The notes beneath the pieces are model-generated. The model saw only the letters and a program-made list of their open reading frames with translations, was not told the origin of the DNA and searched no databases. Position numbers and translations under genes: made by a program. 64,000 nt of DNA, taken from contig QXEO01000143.1 of NCBI GenBank assembly GCA_007115705.1, forward strand, positions 3,067,874 to 3,131,873, read 5' to 3'. Shown here piece by piece: positions 34,866 to 47,044 of the stretch (its first letter is position 1; each line of letters begins with the position of its first letter). This DNA is from Dactylis glomerata. Taxonomy: Eukaryota > Streptophyta > Magnoliopsida > Poales > Poaceae.

Positions 34866-37782
34866 AACTCCTGCTTGTCCTCGAGTAGGTAAGTGATAAA
34901 AAAAGAATAATTTTTGAGGTGACATGCACCATCACAATCTTGATCAACTATATAAAGCATTGAGTGCTGGGATCAAAGAACTTAAAACACGGGCATACGA
35001 GACATAATCTTGACAATAAAAACTTAGCAACCATGTTATAATATGAAAAGAAACACAAGCAAAATATCATGAATAATGAAACAATGAAAGTCAAACGTGT
35101 GTTCAAATCATATGGAAAAACATATCAAGTGGTTTTCAGCTTGTCCTTCATAGAATAGCAAAACATAAATGCATAGGACACCTTCAAGTTTAAGAGGGCG
35201 ACTAGATACAAATAATTTAAGAACAAGCAAAACCATAATCATGAATCAATCAATGATAAACTTTGGGACTATGCATATTAAACTCAGAATGGCAACGATG
35301 CTCTCTTAGACAGTGCATAAAGGTAGAAGGTGGAGACTCAACATAAATGTAAAAGAAAGGCCCTTCACAGAGGGAAGCAGAGATTGCAAGTTTTATAAAC
35401 CTTCAAAAATTATGGTACTTACTAGCTTTGAGCTCTCATTGCCCCCGTCATAGGAATCTTGAGTGGTTAAAGTTAATGCGAATACAATTACGAAGCATAT
35501 GCTTGACAAATCATAAGTTGAAAACCTCGTGTCCCGTGAAGTATGAATACCCAAACCTCATTCTACTCGACTTAGGTCCCAAGCAAACTCTTGTCATTGT
35601 AAGTATACACGTATCATCGAGAACCACCAACAGGGTACCTCCTGCCCGATGACATGGAACAAGCCCACATCAAAATGATAAGACAAACACACAATAAACA
35701 CCTCAGCATCTCTTTTTATTTACCATTGGTATAGCTTTTTATTGTGAGATGCATCGTGGAATGTCCACTATGGGCATGCTATAAATTTCCACCATGAATG
35801 ATGCATGGCTTATATTAGCGGCCCAGGCGTTTCTCTAACACATATACAAACTCCATGATCTCGCAAGATCCCAACTTATTTCACATTGCGAGTATCCATA
35901 AACTAAAGATCACGATATCAACACAAATGAGAGAAGTGCATTGTTGAAAGCTTTCCCCATGAAGACATGGTTTGGCTAATCTCCAACTTACAACTTGCAA
36001 GCATAACGTCAACATAAGAGAGCCACAATGTCAAAATTTTAAAAGCGAGAAAAGTTAAGAGTGCCATCAAGTTTGTGAGAGCTTTACTGACTAATTTTTG
36101 CATAACACCAAAAAGAGTTTAATTCGAAGGATAGATAAAAGCAAGTCAAATGTACTTTGGAATAGCAAATTGCTAATAGATATGTATGGTGGACACATTG
36201 GAATAACTTGGTTTTTGGGAGTTGCATGCACGAGTAGAGATCATAATCAGTACAAAACGAAGGCTAGCAAAAGACTTGGAGCAACCAACTAAGAGAGCAA
36301 CAACGGCCATAATCATGCATAGCGACAAAACATCATTAAAAGAAGCATAAAATGGCATCACAAGTCAAAAACCAAATGATCATAGACGCTTATGGTGACT
36401 TGTTAGAGTCAAACATGTTGTAAGCATGCGCCAAGTCAACCCAAATAAAGTATCAAGGAGAAAACCAAATAAATGCTTCCACATAATAAAAACAACGCAT
36501 GATTTTTTCAGAGGCTCATTAAGCAATCTCAGTAATTTGAGACAAGTCATGCTACAGCAAAAATTACTAAGCATACTATCAAAATGACATCAAGCATGGC
36601 ATACAAAAGTTTAAGCCGCAGTCTAAACAAGCTCTTTTTTATACCACTTTTTTGCATGAAACTTTTTCTCTTTTCCAACACCATTCAAACCTTTTTGAAA
36701 CAACTCTTTTAATGAATACCAACATAGACCAGTGGTCAAAATACACCTTGATGCAAAGATATAACAAGATCTGAAGAAAAATCTAGGCAAAAAACGAAAG
36801 CTAAACGCAGTTCTAGAAAAAGAGAACACTCATTGAACGATAAGAGTGAAAAATAGAGTGTTCTTAGCAAATGAAAAACGGAGTACATCTCCTCCAAAAG
36901 AAAATTGTTGGGGTCCAACCATTTATTGCAGAAAACAAAACAAAACAAAACTGAAAACAAAAGTAAAGATGCTCCAAGAAAAACACATAGTGCATGAAAC
37001 AATAAAAATATAGTGTGTTGATAGGTGACCTGATTTTTGCCGATGAAGAAGGGATGCCTCTGGGGCATCCCCAAGCTTTGACACTTGTAACTATTGGATA
37101 TTTATTGGGGTGACATGGGCATCCCCAAGCTTGAGATTTTGTCCATACTTCATCTCATCTCATCACTCTCCATTCCCTACACTTGAAAACTTCCTTCATA
37201 CAAAACTTCACAAAATTCTATTAGCAACGTTAGCATAAGCATAATAGTAAATCAACCCTTTTCGGTTCAGGTTTCAACTAAAAAACACCACATATAAAGC
37301 ATATACAACTGTAGCAACTTCCTCAAAAGTTCCGTGATCAAAAGAACTCAAAAAGAAAGCGATCGAGAGGCAAACACAAATAGTGGCAAAAATCTGTCAA
37401 AACAGAACAGCTGACAAAGGTTGATTTTTTTGAGGACCTTCTGTTGCTCAAATCGAAAAGTGCAAAACTAACGAAAGTTTGCATATAACCTGGGGCATAT
37501 GCACAAGAAATCGCAGATCAAAAATATATTCTGAGAATTTTCACAAATTTTTATGGTGCAGCACCGAAATCTGTTTCAGGACAGCAACTTCCCCAAATCT
37601 TACCTCCCTCAAATTAGAGGTTCTTCTTGGCACAACAACGAAATGAAAATGATAAGGATAGGTCATTACAGTAGCAATAACTTCCAAGACTCAAATAAAA
37701 AAAGTACTGAAAAGAAAACATTGGGTTATCTCCCAAGAGTGCTTTTCTTTAACGCCTTTGAGCTAGGCGCAGAAAGTGGAAA
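34866..37782 (-). mobile_element. 3' non-coding domain of element E
   Basis: About 2.9 kb without a gene, homologous to 3041-5317, 31229-32899 and 55212-58136. It contains two extra PPT-like motifs on the minus strand (37065-37078 and 37119-37132), the CTCGTGCATGCAACTC block (about 36220-36300) and the hairpin block near 35365-35385. Short reading frames on either strand are not conserved among the copies. Confidence 0.75.
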
Positions 37783-39845
37783 TCAAGTAATATCAAGCGA
37801 TGAAGCATCAAGTTCATAATTTGCTCTAAGAATAGAGTCAAAAAGTAATTTCTTCCTCCTTCTAGGGAAGTGTTCCATACCTTTCTTGAATGGGAATTGA
37901 TATTTAATAGTGCCTTCCTTCATATCAATGATGGCACCTACAGTTCGAAGAAAAGGTATTCCCAAAATAATAGGACATGAAGTATTGCATTCAACATCCA
38001 TAACAAGGAAATAAATGGGAACAAGGTTATTGTTAACCATAATAAGAACATCATTAATTCTTCCCAAAGGTTTCTTCTTAGCAACATCAGCAGGAGGAAC
38101 ATCAAAATAACACTTTTCAAGAGGTGGTAAACCAAGCATGTCATAAATCTTTCTAGGAATAATAGAAATACTAGCACCTAGATCACATAAAGCATGGCAA
38201 TTAAAACCATTAACATTCATATCAATGATGGGCTCCCAACCATCTTCTAACTTCTTGGGAATAGAAGCTTTTTGTTTCAACTTTTCCTCCCTAATTTTCA
38301 TGAGAGCATTTGTAATATGATTTGTAAAAGCAATATTCAAAGAACTAGCATTAGGACTCAAAGCAAGATTTTTCAAGAACAAAATAACTTCAGATATATT
38401 GCAGCCATCAACATCAAAATCATTAAAAGAAATAGAGCTATCATCTCCCATACTCCGAAAATTTTTAGCACTTTTTGTAGAAAAAGTTTCTGCAGTTTTG
38501 GGCTTTTTTGCACAAGGAGTTGGAGTTTTCTCTACACCAATCAAAGTAAGAGGATTGCTAGCATTTGAAACAACATCATTAGAGGTAGTAATAGTACATA
38601 CCTTCATCTTTCTAGCCATCTCATCTTCTCTTTCCCACCTGCATGCAATTCTGCTAACATCCTAACATTTCCATCAATTCTAACTTGAATGGCATTAGTA
38701 GCAGCAAAAGTATTGCTTTCTTTCACATCATTAGTCAACACTTTTAGTTTCAGAAGTTCAACATCAAGAGCAAGGCTATCAACTTTAGAAGCAAGAATAT
38801 AAATTTTACCCAACTTTTCCTCAACAAACTTGTTAAAAGCAGTTTGCTTACCGATAAAGTCCTTGAGCATGACTTCAAGCTCAGAGGGCGCGCCCCTAGT
38901 GTTGTTGGATGGATTACCATAAGAGTTACCATAGCCATTACCATTGGTAGAAGGATACGGCCTATAATTGTTGCTAGCAAAATTGTTCCTATAAGCATTG
39001 TTGTTGAAGTTATTATTTCTAATGAAGTTTACATCAACATGCTCTTCTTGAGCAACCAAAGAGGCCAAAGGAACATTATTAGGATCAACATAAGCTCTAT
39101 CATTAGAAAGCATAAGCACAATGGCATCAATCTTATCACTCAAGGAAGAGGTTTCCTCAACAGAATTTACCTTCTTACCTTGTGGAGCTCTCTCGGTGTG
39201 CAATTCAGAATAATTTACCATCATGTTGTCGAGAAGCTTCGTTGTGGCGCCCAAGGTAAGGGACATAAAAGTGCCTCCAGCAGCGGAATCCAATAGATTT
39301 CTTGAAGAAAAATTCAGTCCTGCATAAAAAGTTTGGACAATCATCCAAGTGGTCAGTCCATGAGTGGGACAATTCTTTATCATAGATTTCATTCTTTCCC
39401 AAGCTTGAGAAACATGTTCATTATCAAACTGTCTAAACTTCATAATATCACTACGCAAAGCTATAATATTAGCAGGAGGATAGTATTTTCCAATAAAAGC
39501 ATCCTTACACTTATCCCAAAAATCAATACTATTTCTAGGCAATGATAGCAACCAATCCTTAGCTCTTCCTCTTAAAGAGAAAGGAAACAACTTAAGCATA
39601 ATAATATTACCATCTACATCCTTATACTTTTGCATCTCACATAGCTCAACAAAATTGTTGAGATGAGCTGCAGCACCATCAGAACTGGCACCGAAAAATT
39701 GCTCTTTCATAACAAGATTCAACAAAGCAGGTTTGATCTCATAAAAATTTGCCTCTGGAGCAGGTGGCGCAATAGGAATGTAGATAAAATCATTGTTTTT
39801 GGTGCTAGTAAAATCACACAACTTGGTGTTCACAGGAGTACCCAT
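37783..39845 (-). pseudogene. gag-protease of element E, one frameshift
   Basis: Starts at ATG 39845 (MGTPVNTKLCDF), about 160 bp after the primer site. Gag (retrotransposon-gag-like) includes MLKLFPFSLRGRAKDWLLSL and a run of N/Y/G residues (NNNFNNNAYRNNF). At about 38641 one base is missing relative to D (D reads CACCTGGTATGC, E reads CACCTGCATGC on the plus strand), which truncates the gag frame at 38604. The other frame, from 38619, carries the protease with CDLGASISIIPRKIYDML and IILGIPFLRTVGA, ending at 37783. The usual glycine-arginine of ILGRPFL is ILGIPFL here. No pol follows. The gene is non-functional as it stands. Confidence 0.85.
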
Positions 39846-40001
39846 TCTAGCAAAACTAAAAGCAATCAAGTAAAAACAACTATAAACGAAGCTTTTTTTT
39901 TGTATTTTTGATAAAATGATGCAAGTAAAAATAAAGTAAAGCAAAACAAAAAAAAGTAAAAGATTGAGCATGAGAGACTCCCCTTGCAGAAATCTTGTTT
40001 C

Positions 40002-40019
40002 TCCCCGGCAACGGTGCTA
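40002..40019 (-). other. Primer binding site of element E, mutated
   Basis: Minus strand TAGCACCGTTGCCGGGGA, the tRNA-Asp-type site with two G-to-A changes compared with TGGCGCC; it lies 10 bp inside the 5' LTR. Confidence 0.7.
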
Positions 40020-40029
40020 GAAAAATGCT

Positions 40030-41611
40030 TGATGGTGCGGTGTTAAGGCACCCAGTTGGGAACCCTAAGAGGAAGGTATGAGTGAACCAGTAGGAGAAAG
40101 CCAAACTTCAGAAGGTGATGCTTGCTAGCTTCGCAACACTCTGGATAGCGGCGCTAGAAAAATACTGCTGCATAGTTGGCGTGGGAGTTTCTTCACCAGC
40201 AGCAACGTGGAACCTGCACACAACACAACCAAGAACTTTGTCCCCAATTTACGATGAGGTTGTCAATCTCACCGGTTTGCTGTAAACAAAGGATTGAGCG
40301 TATCGAGTGGTAAAAGGTAATAGTATGCAAGAATGTAAACAGAGCGAGTAATAGTAAATGGTAATAGCAATGTAAAGAAAATTGGACCGGGGTCCACAGT
40401 TCACTAGTGGTGTCTCTCCATAAGATAAATAACAACATGCCGGTAAACAAATTACAGTCGGGCAATTGATAGATTAAAGATAACGTACATATGTCATGAG
40501 GATCACTATGAGATTCACTCTCGGCATTACGACAAAATACATAGACCGCCATCCAACTGTATCTATGACTAAAAATCCACTCGTGGGGAGTCATCCGAGT
40601 ACCCCTTGAGTATTAAGTTGCGAACAACAGATAATTGCATTAAGCAAAGTGCGTAATGTAAACAAAGCAAATGTCCTTGGACACAAGAATGTTGTTTTCT
40701 CCCTAGTAGCAACAGAACATCTACAACCTTAGAGGTTTCCGTCACTCCCCTAGATTACTAGAGGCATGAACCCAACTATCGAGCATAAATACTCCCTCTT
40801 GGAGTCACTAGCATCTACTCGGCCAAGATATCTACTAGCAACGGAAAGCATGCAAGATCATAAATAACATAGAGATAACATAAGATATATAATTCAGCAC
40901 ATCAACTTAACATAGTACCAATACTCATCGGATCCCGACAAACACAACATGTAGAATTACATAAAGACGATCATGATCATGTAGGGCAGCTCACAAGATG
41001 TAAACATGAAGCACATGGCGGAGGAGACAACCATCTAGCTACTGCTATGGACCTGTAGTCCAAGGTAGACTACTCACACATCACTCCGGAGGCGACCATG
41101 GTGGTGGAGAAGGCCTCCGGCAGGGTGCCGAGAAGAGCTCCTGGATCCTCCCGATCTCGCGACGACAACGGCGGCGACTTGCAGTATGTTTCGTGTAAAA
41201 GCGATCCGTCCTTTAGGTTTTTTCTGTTGAGGGGAACTTATAGGCGAAAGGGCAGCGTCAGGAGGTGGGCCAGCTGGCCTCACCCCCTGGTGGCGCGGGC
41301 CAGGGGTAGGCCGCGCCACCCTAGGGTGTGGATGGCTCCTGGACCCCCTCCATCTCATCTTCGGACTTCGCGAAGCTTCGGTAAAAATAGAAGGTTTGGC
41401 TTTTGTTTCGTCCAATTCCGAGAATATTTCCCGTGTAGCTTTTTTGAAACACAAAAATAGCAAAAACAGGGAACTGGCACTGTGGCATCTCGTTAATAGG
41501 TTAGTTCCGGAAAATGCATAAAAATGCCACGAAGTGTAACAAAACACAAAGCAAAAGGTGTGTAAACAAGCATGGAGCATCAAAAAGTATAGATACGTTT
41601 GAGACGTATCA
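40030..41611 (-). repeat. 5' LTR of element E
   Basis: 1,582 bp from TGATACGTCTCAAACG at 41611 (minus) to CACCGCACCATCA at 40030. The hairpin at 41289-41320 has arms GGTGGCGCGGGCC / GGCCGCGCCACC. A TATA-like CCTATAAG lies at about 41237-41244 on the minus strand. The TSD copy CAACA follows at 41612. Confidence 0.92.
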
Positions 41612-42581
41612 CAACATCAGCAGGAGGAACATCAAAATAACACTTTTCAAGCGGTGGTAAACCAAGCATATCATAAATCTTTCTAGGAATAATAGAAATA
41701 CTTGCACCTAGATCACATAAAGCATGGCAATCAAAACCATTAATATTCATATCAATGATGGGCTCCCAACCATCTTCTAACTTCTTGGGAATATAAACCT
41801 TTTGTTTCAACTTTTCTTCCCTAATTTTCATGAGAGCATTTGTAATATGCTTTGTAAAAGCAACATTCATAGAACTAGAATTTGGACTCAAAGCAATATT
41901 TTGCAAGAACAAAATAACTTCAGATATGTTGCAGCCATCAACATCAAAATCATTAAAAGTAATAGAGCTATCATCTCTCATACTCCAAAAAATTTCAGCA
42001 CTTTTTGTAGAAAAAGTTTTTGCAGTTTTGGGCTTTTCGCACAAGGAGTAGGAGTTTTCTCTACACCAATCAAAGTAAGAGGATTGCTAGCATTTGGAAC
42101 AACATTGCTAGAGGTGGTAATAGTACATACCTTCATCTTTCTAGCCTTCTCGTCTTCTCTTTCCCACCTGGTATGCAATTCTGCTAACATCCTAACATTT
42201 TCATCAATTCTAACTTGGATGGCATTCAAAGTATTGCTTTCTTTCACATCATTAGGGAAAACTTTTAGTTTCAGAAGTTCAACATCAAGAGCAAGGCTAT
42301 CAACTTTAGATGCAAGAATATCAATTTTTCCCAACTTTTCCTCAACAGACTTGTTAAAAGCGGTTTGCTTACCGATGAAGTCCTTGAGAATGACTTCAAG
42401 CTCAAAGGGCGCGCCCCTAGCTAGTGTTGCTGGAGGAATTACCATAAGAGTTATCATAACCATTACCATTGGTAGAAGGATACGGCCTATAATTGTTGCT
42501 AGCAAAATTGTTCCTATAAGCACTATTGTTGAAATTATTATTTCTAATGAAGTTTACATCAACATGCTCTTCTTGATCAAC
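41612..42581 (-). pseudogene. gag and protease N-terminal part of element D, truncated and frameshifted
   Basis: Colinear with E's gag-protease 38089-39055. It begins inside gag at 42581 (the HVDVNFIRNN-like region), so the first 260 or so residues, the leader and the primer site are missing. One T is lost in a T run near 42033 relative to E, shifting frame before the KPKTAKTFSTKSAEI segment. The protease active-site segment CHALCDLGASISIIPRKIYD is intact and is then cut after DVPPADV by element E. The two siblings therefore carry different single-base lesions. Confidence 0.85.
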
Positions 42582-42767
42582 TGATGGCACGGTGATGATG
42601 GTGTGAAAGCTTCTTCTTTAATACACGGCAACGGCGACAGATACCCCCTCTTGGAGTCACTCCTCCAGATTAAATAGAGGCATGAACCCACTATCGAGCA
42701 TAAATACCCCCTCTTGGAGTCACTAGCAACTACTCGGCCAAGATAGCTACTAACAACGGAGAGCATG
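42582..42767 (-). repeat. LTR G, left portion (rearranged 3' end)
   Basis: Starts TGATGGCACGGTG, resembling the TGATGGTGCGGTG plus-strand edge of the E LTRs. It contains the segment TACCCCCTCTTGGAGTCACT twice (about 42638 and 42705) where E has it once. It continues at 52907 after element H. It adjoins D's gag directly at 42581 without a primer site. Confidence 0.6.
42763..42767. repeat. Target-site duplication of element H, left copy
   Basis: GCATG, repeated at 52902-52906. E's LTRs carry the uninterrupted AAGCATGCAAGATC at this point. Confidence 0.95.
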
Positions 42768-44737
42768 TGAAAGAGCATGTGCCCTCATGTGTGGTTTTGG
42801 TAATTAATGACAATCCCTATGGACTAATGTTTGCATTGAGTTATATTTATAGGACTTGTCCGTAGACAATGCTTGAGCCATATGTTGGTTTCAAGGGTGT
42901 AAGAAGATGAAGATAAAGAAGATTATTCAATGACCAAGGTGTTATTCAAGAAGTGATCCGAAGATTGGTCTAAGGGAGTTGAGCCTATAGAGTGTGTCTT
43001 GAGGAATAAGATGATGGAGTGAACTATCATATGCATTCTCAAGACATCATCATTAAGAAGGAAGAAGATGAAGTGCAATGTTGATCAAGTCGAAGCGCAA
43101 GTTCAAGATAGGTCGAGCAAGCGCAATTAATAAAGGTAGTCCAACTTGAGGTTTGTTCTTGATAGGTTTTCTCTTCTACCGGTCTCGTGTGTTAGTTTGG
43201 AGACCGGGTTGTAGGATTGGTAGCCGTACTATCAAGAGAGGCTCTCGAGTGAGTAACTTAATTGTATCGTTCGGAGAGAGCTCAAACCTTTGCATACTTG
43301 GCATTATCTTTCTTGGTTCTTATTTGGCTTTTATCCATGTGAGGTTCTAGAGCTTATGGTTATTTCCATGACAAGCTCTAGGTCATCAAAAACGGATTTC
43401 GTATGGAACTCTTATTGCGTTTTTGGTGTTTGGAGGTTTTACCGGTTCTTCTTTATAGCTAAGTCAAACCTTTTATCATTTGGCTTTATCCTCCTTTGTT
43501 GGACTATGATGTTTCTATGGATGAAGTTGTAGAGCTTGTTGTGGTGATTCCAACGAGCCCAAGATCATCGAAAACGAAGTTCGGATGCAAAAGTTACAGC
43601 CGTTTTCGTGTTGATGTTTTCTCTCGGGTCGGAAATTCCGCCCCCGAGGCCGGAATTTTCTCTCTCTCCTCCATTGTTGACCTTGAAGAGCTTGCCCTTC
43701 CTCCCAATCCCTCTTATGATTTTTGCATCTTTTTGAGGGAAAAGAGAGAGGAGATCTAGATCTACATTTCCACCAATCATTATCTCCTCTATGTGAGGGG
43801 AACCTATTGGATCTAGATCTTGGAGTTCTTTGTGGATTTCTTCCTTTGTTCTTCCTCTCATATCCCTCCATAGCATTTGTTGCTTTGGTAGGATTTGGGA
43901 GAGAAGGATTTGAGCACTTCGTGTGTTCTTGCCATTGCATTTGGTGCATCGGTTTGAGTTCTCCTCGGAGATTCGGTAGTGAAAGTTTGTTGAGCTTTTT
44001 ACTCTTGGGTTCTTGGAACCCTAGACGGCTTAGTGGCTTAGTGGTTACTTGGGGACCTCCAATTGAGTTGTGGAGATCTTCCCAAGCTTTGTGGTGCCTC
44101 AGTGGCAATTACTTGGGGACCTCCAATTAAGTTGTGGAGATCTTCCCAAGCTTTGTGGTGCCTCCGTGGCAATTACTTGGGGACCTCCAATTAAGTTGTG
44201 GAGATCTTCCCAAGCTTTGTGGTGCCTCAGTGGCGATTCTTGGGAGCCTCCAATTGAGTTGTGGAGATTGCCCCAAGCTTGTACGGGTTCGGTGACCGCC
44301 CTCAAGTGTCCCATAGTGGTCGGGTCTTCCATCTTGGTGGGAGGGCTCGAGGAGATTACGGTGAGCCTCCGTGGCGTTTGGGGAGCCTTGTGCCTCCACA
44401 CCGCTCCAACGGAGATTAGCACTCACAAGGGTGTGAACTTCGGGATACATCATTGTCTCCGCGTCCCTCAGTTATTTCTATACCCGAGCTCCTTTACTTA
44501 TGCAATTTACTTTGTGATAGCCTTCGTGCTTGAAGTTATATATATCTTGCTATCTCATAGTTGCTTATCTTGTCTAGCATAAGTTGTTGGTGCACATAGG
44601 TGAACCTAGTTTGTTTAGGTTTTGTATGCTTGGCAAATTAAACGTTAGTTTTATTCCGCATTTGTCAAGCCTCTCGTACAAGTTTTAAATCGCCTATTCA
44701 CCCCCCCCCCCCTCTAGGCGACATCCTTGTATTTTCA
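42768..44737 (+). repeat. 5' LTR of element H, lacking the promoter segment
   Basis: 1,970 bp from TGAAAGAGCATGTGCC to ATCCTTGTATTTTCA. Compared with the 3' LTR it lacks about 246 bp at the position after GAGGCCGGAATTTT (near 43662). That segment of the 3' LTR contains the TATA box. It has four 64-bp tandem units at about 44047-44300 and a C run of about 14 just before its end (44699-44712). Confidence 0.93.
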
Positions 44738-44739
44738 TT

Positions 44740-44751
44740 TGGTATCAGAGC
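44740..44751 (+). other. Primer binding site of element H (initiator tRNA-Met)
   Basis: TGGTATCAGAGC, 2 bp inside the 5' LTR. Confidence 0.95.
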
Positions 44752-44792
44752 AAGGTCTCTCATTTTAGGGCTTCACCGCCTTGAGAGCAAAG

Positions 44793-47044
44793 ATGTCGGC
44801 TAGGGGATTAGTGCACAATGACACCTTTATATTTGATGGCACTAATTATGATATATGGAAAATTTGCATGCTTAATCATTTTCGTGATATGGACCCAAAT
44901 ATAGAGAGAATTCTAGATATGGGTTTCTATCCTCCTAAGGATTCCCAAAGTCTATCTTTAGAGGAGAAGAGAAACTCTTATCTTAATTCTCGAGCTACTA
45001 ATGTGCTTGTTGATTTTGTGAGCAATGCAGTTATTCTTGCAATCATGCCTTTCCGTAGCGCTCATGAGTTTTGGACAAAGATTCAAGACAAATATGACAT
45101 GTCCAACAAGATTGAGGATGATTGTATTCCCTCCACTTCCGGTCGTGATGAACTCTCTTCCACTTCACCAAAGTGTAGCAAGACACAAGGTAACTCTATG
45201 GTGAATGGTGATGGAAATTGCAATGTTGATAGTAAGCTTACTTGTGATGATCATTCATCTCTATCTCATTGCCATGCTTCATCTTTGGACTTAAACACTT
45301 CTAGCACCATAAATGCTTTACATGCTTGTGTTGATAGTCCTTGCATATCATGTGTATGCTCCTTGAACACATCTCATAATGATATGCTTACTTCGTCTTG
45401 TTGCCATGATATAAATGCCTCTAGTTCCTCTAGTTGTTGTGTGTCTAACAATGTAGAGGAAACCGGAAATTCTATTGGCCAAGACATGATCTCGCTTGGT
45501 GCTTCAAGTATTTATTCATCATCATCAATTGCTTCCCACATTTGCCTTATGGCTAGGGCTTCAAAGGTAACTCCTTCTTTGGAACCCAATATATCTAGTG
45601 ATGATGAGAATGAGGATAATGAAGAAGAATTTGATGATCTTGCTTCTTTATTTGAGAAGAGTGAAATGTTTTTTCATGCTATTCATAAGAATAAAATTGC
45701 TTGCTCTTACTTCTATAAGATTTTGGCTATTGCCACCGAGAGCAATAAAATTATTGAGGAGCATGAGAATACCATTTTTAAAATGCAAGGTCATGCCCGT
45801 GATTATGCGGATGAGATTGTGGATCTAAAAGAAGCTCTAGAAGAAGAACAAACCACCAAGGAATCTCTTGAGGAGACCTTTACTTTAGAATTATCTAAAA
45901 TAAAGAAATCCTATGATAGATCTCTTGTGGTGGCAAATGATTTTGAAACTAAATATGAAGAGCTTGTAGTTACTTATGCTAAACTCCTTGAGAATGTTGT
46001 GCTTCTTAAAAATGACTCTAGGGTCATTTCGTGTGAGCCCATCATTCTCACCGAGTCGCATGAGCAACTTAAAGCTTCAAATTCAAATGAGCTTACTAAA
46101 TTGTCTTCTCCGCTTTCCATTAGTGATGATGCTTGTGCTACTAACTCTACTTCTTATGAAGTAGGCTAAAATTAGCTCATGAGGCTATTATGTCAAAGGT
46201 AACATCTAGTGAGCCTCATGTGGACTTTTGCACTTCTTCTCAAAATGCCATATTGCCTTGTGCTAGTCCTAGTAATTCATCCACTCATAATATTACTATA
46301 TCTTGTGATGAATTACTTTCCTTGCCTTATTGCTCTAACAATGAAGCTTCTACTTCCTCTAGTACTTGTGTTGTTACTAACCATGTAGAGGAAATCAACG
46401 AGCTCAAGGCCCAAGTCACTTCATTGAAGAAAGACTTGATAAAGAGTCATGAAGGGAAATCCAAACTCGACAATATGTTGAGTGTGCAAAAATCCCCCAA
46501 TGACAAGAGTGGACTTGGGTTTATCTCCAACAACAAGAAGAAGTCCAAGGTTAAGAAGAATAAGAAGGGCCAAGGACAAGTCAAAGATCCGGCCAAGATT
46601 GTTTGCTTCAAGTGCAAAATTGAAGGGCACCATGTTAGATCTTGCCCTTTGAAGAAGAAGGCACTAGTTGAGAAGCAACAAGGGAAGCGGACTCAAGTTC
46701 AAGGCCATGCTCAACCTCGTGTTGAAGAAAAGTCACTTCCCAAGAAGAATCAAGCTAATGCTCCCATTGCGGAGAAATCAAGTGAGAAGAAGGTGAAGAA
46801 AAGAACTTGCTACATATGCCGTGAGAAGGGTCACCTTTCTTCTTCATGCACTATGGGTAACTCATCCAACCCTATCATAATTGATGATGCTTATTCTCTT
46901 TGCAAGGATAAGGTTGGCAATGTGTTTGCCAAATATATTGGTACTCAAAGTGGTGTCAAGAAAAGAACCATTTGGGTTGCCAAGCCTATTGTGACTAACC
47001 TCTTAGGACCCAACTTGGTTGGGGACCATCACACCAAAACTTGA
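44793..47044 (+). pseudogene. Copia-type gag of element H with coiled coil and two zinc knuckles, frame broken once
   Basis: Starts at ATG 44793 (MSARGLVHNDTFIFDGTNYD). Residues about 10-110 are the Copia gag N-terminal type (GTNYDIWKICMLNHF...EFWTKIQDKYD). A serine/cysteine-rich low-complexity region follows, then an acidic segment and a long coiled coil (about 45640-46010, with IVDLKEALEEEQTTKESLEE). The first frame stops at 46169 (SYEVG*). A second frame opens at about 46190 and carries knuckle 1 CFKCKIEGHHVRSC (46604-46645), a lysine-rich linker and knuckle 2 CYICREKGHLSSSC (46808-46849), ending at 47044. A single frame change near 46165 joins the two. Gag would bind and package the element's RNA. 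A protease or pol part is entirely absent. Confidence 0.8.

Larger units (their letters stand above)
33204..41611 (-). mobile_element. Complete non-autonomous Athila-like Gypsy element E, inserted in its sibling D
   Basis: 8,408 bp on the minus strand: 5' LTR 40030-41611, tRNA-Asp-type primer site 40002-40019, gag-protease 37783-39845, non-coding 3' domain, polypurine tract 34851-34865 and 3' LTR 33204-34850. TSD CAACA on both sides. No RT or integrase. The LTRs are clearly more diverged than those of I or H, of the order of 3-4% by eye, and the 5' LTR lacks about 60 bp near 40070. It is therefore an older insertion than I and H. Confidence 0.93.

Noticed and set aside
38844..39296. Plus-strand frames of 98-260 codons across E and D gag (for example 41802-42584)
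   Set aside because: They are antisense shadows of the minus-strand gag-protease, which has the recognisable domains.
44047..44300. Direct repeats as a CRISPR array
   Set aside because: The units are contiguous tandem copies without spacers, inside an LTR of a plant element.
43515..44453. Frames of 107-197 codons in the H LTRs, both strands
   Set aside because: They translate the 64-bp tandem repeats and the LTR leader; the 3' LTR counterparts are interrupted differently by the 246-bp indel.
44699..44712. C run of about 14 near the end of both H LTRs as a biological signal
   Set aside because: A homopolymer of similar length is present in both LTRs (also about 52865-52876), but its exact length is unreliable in sequencing and assembly; no function can be argued.
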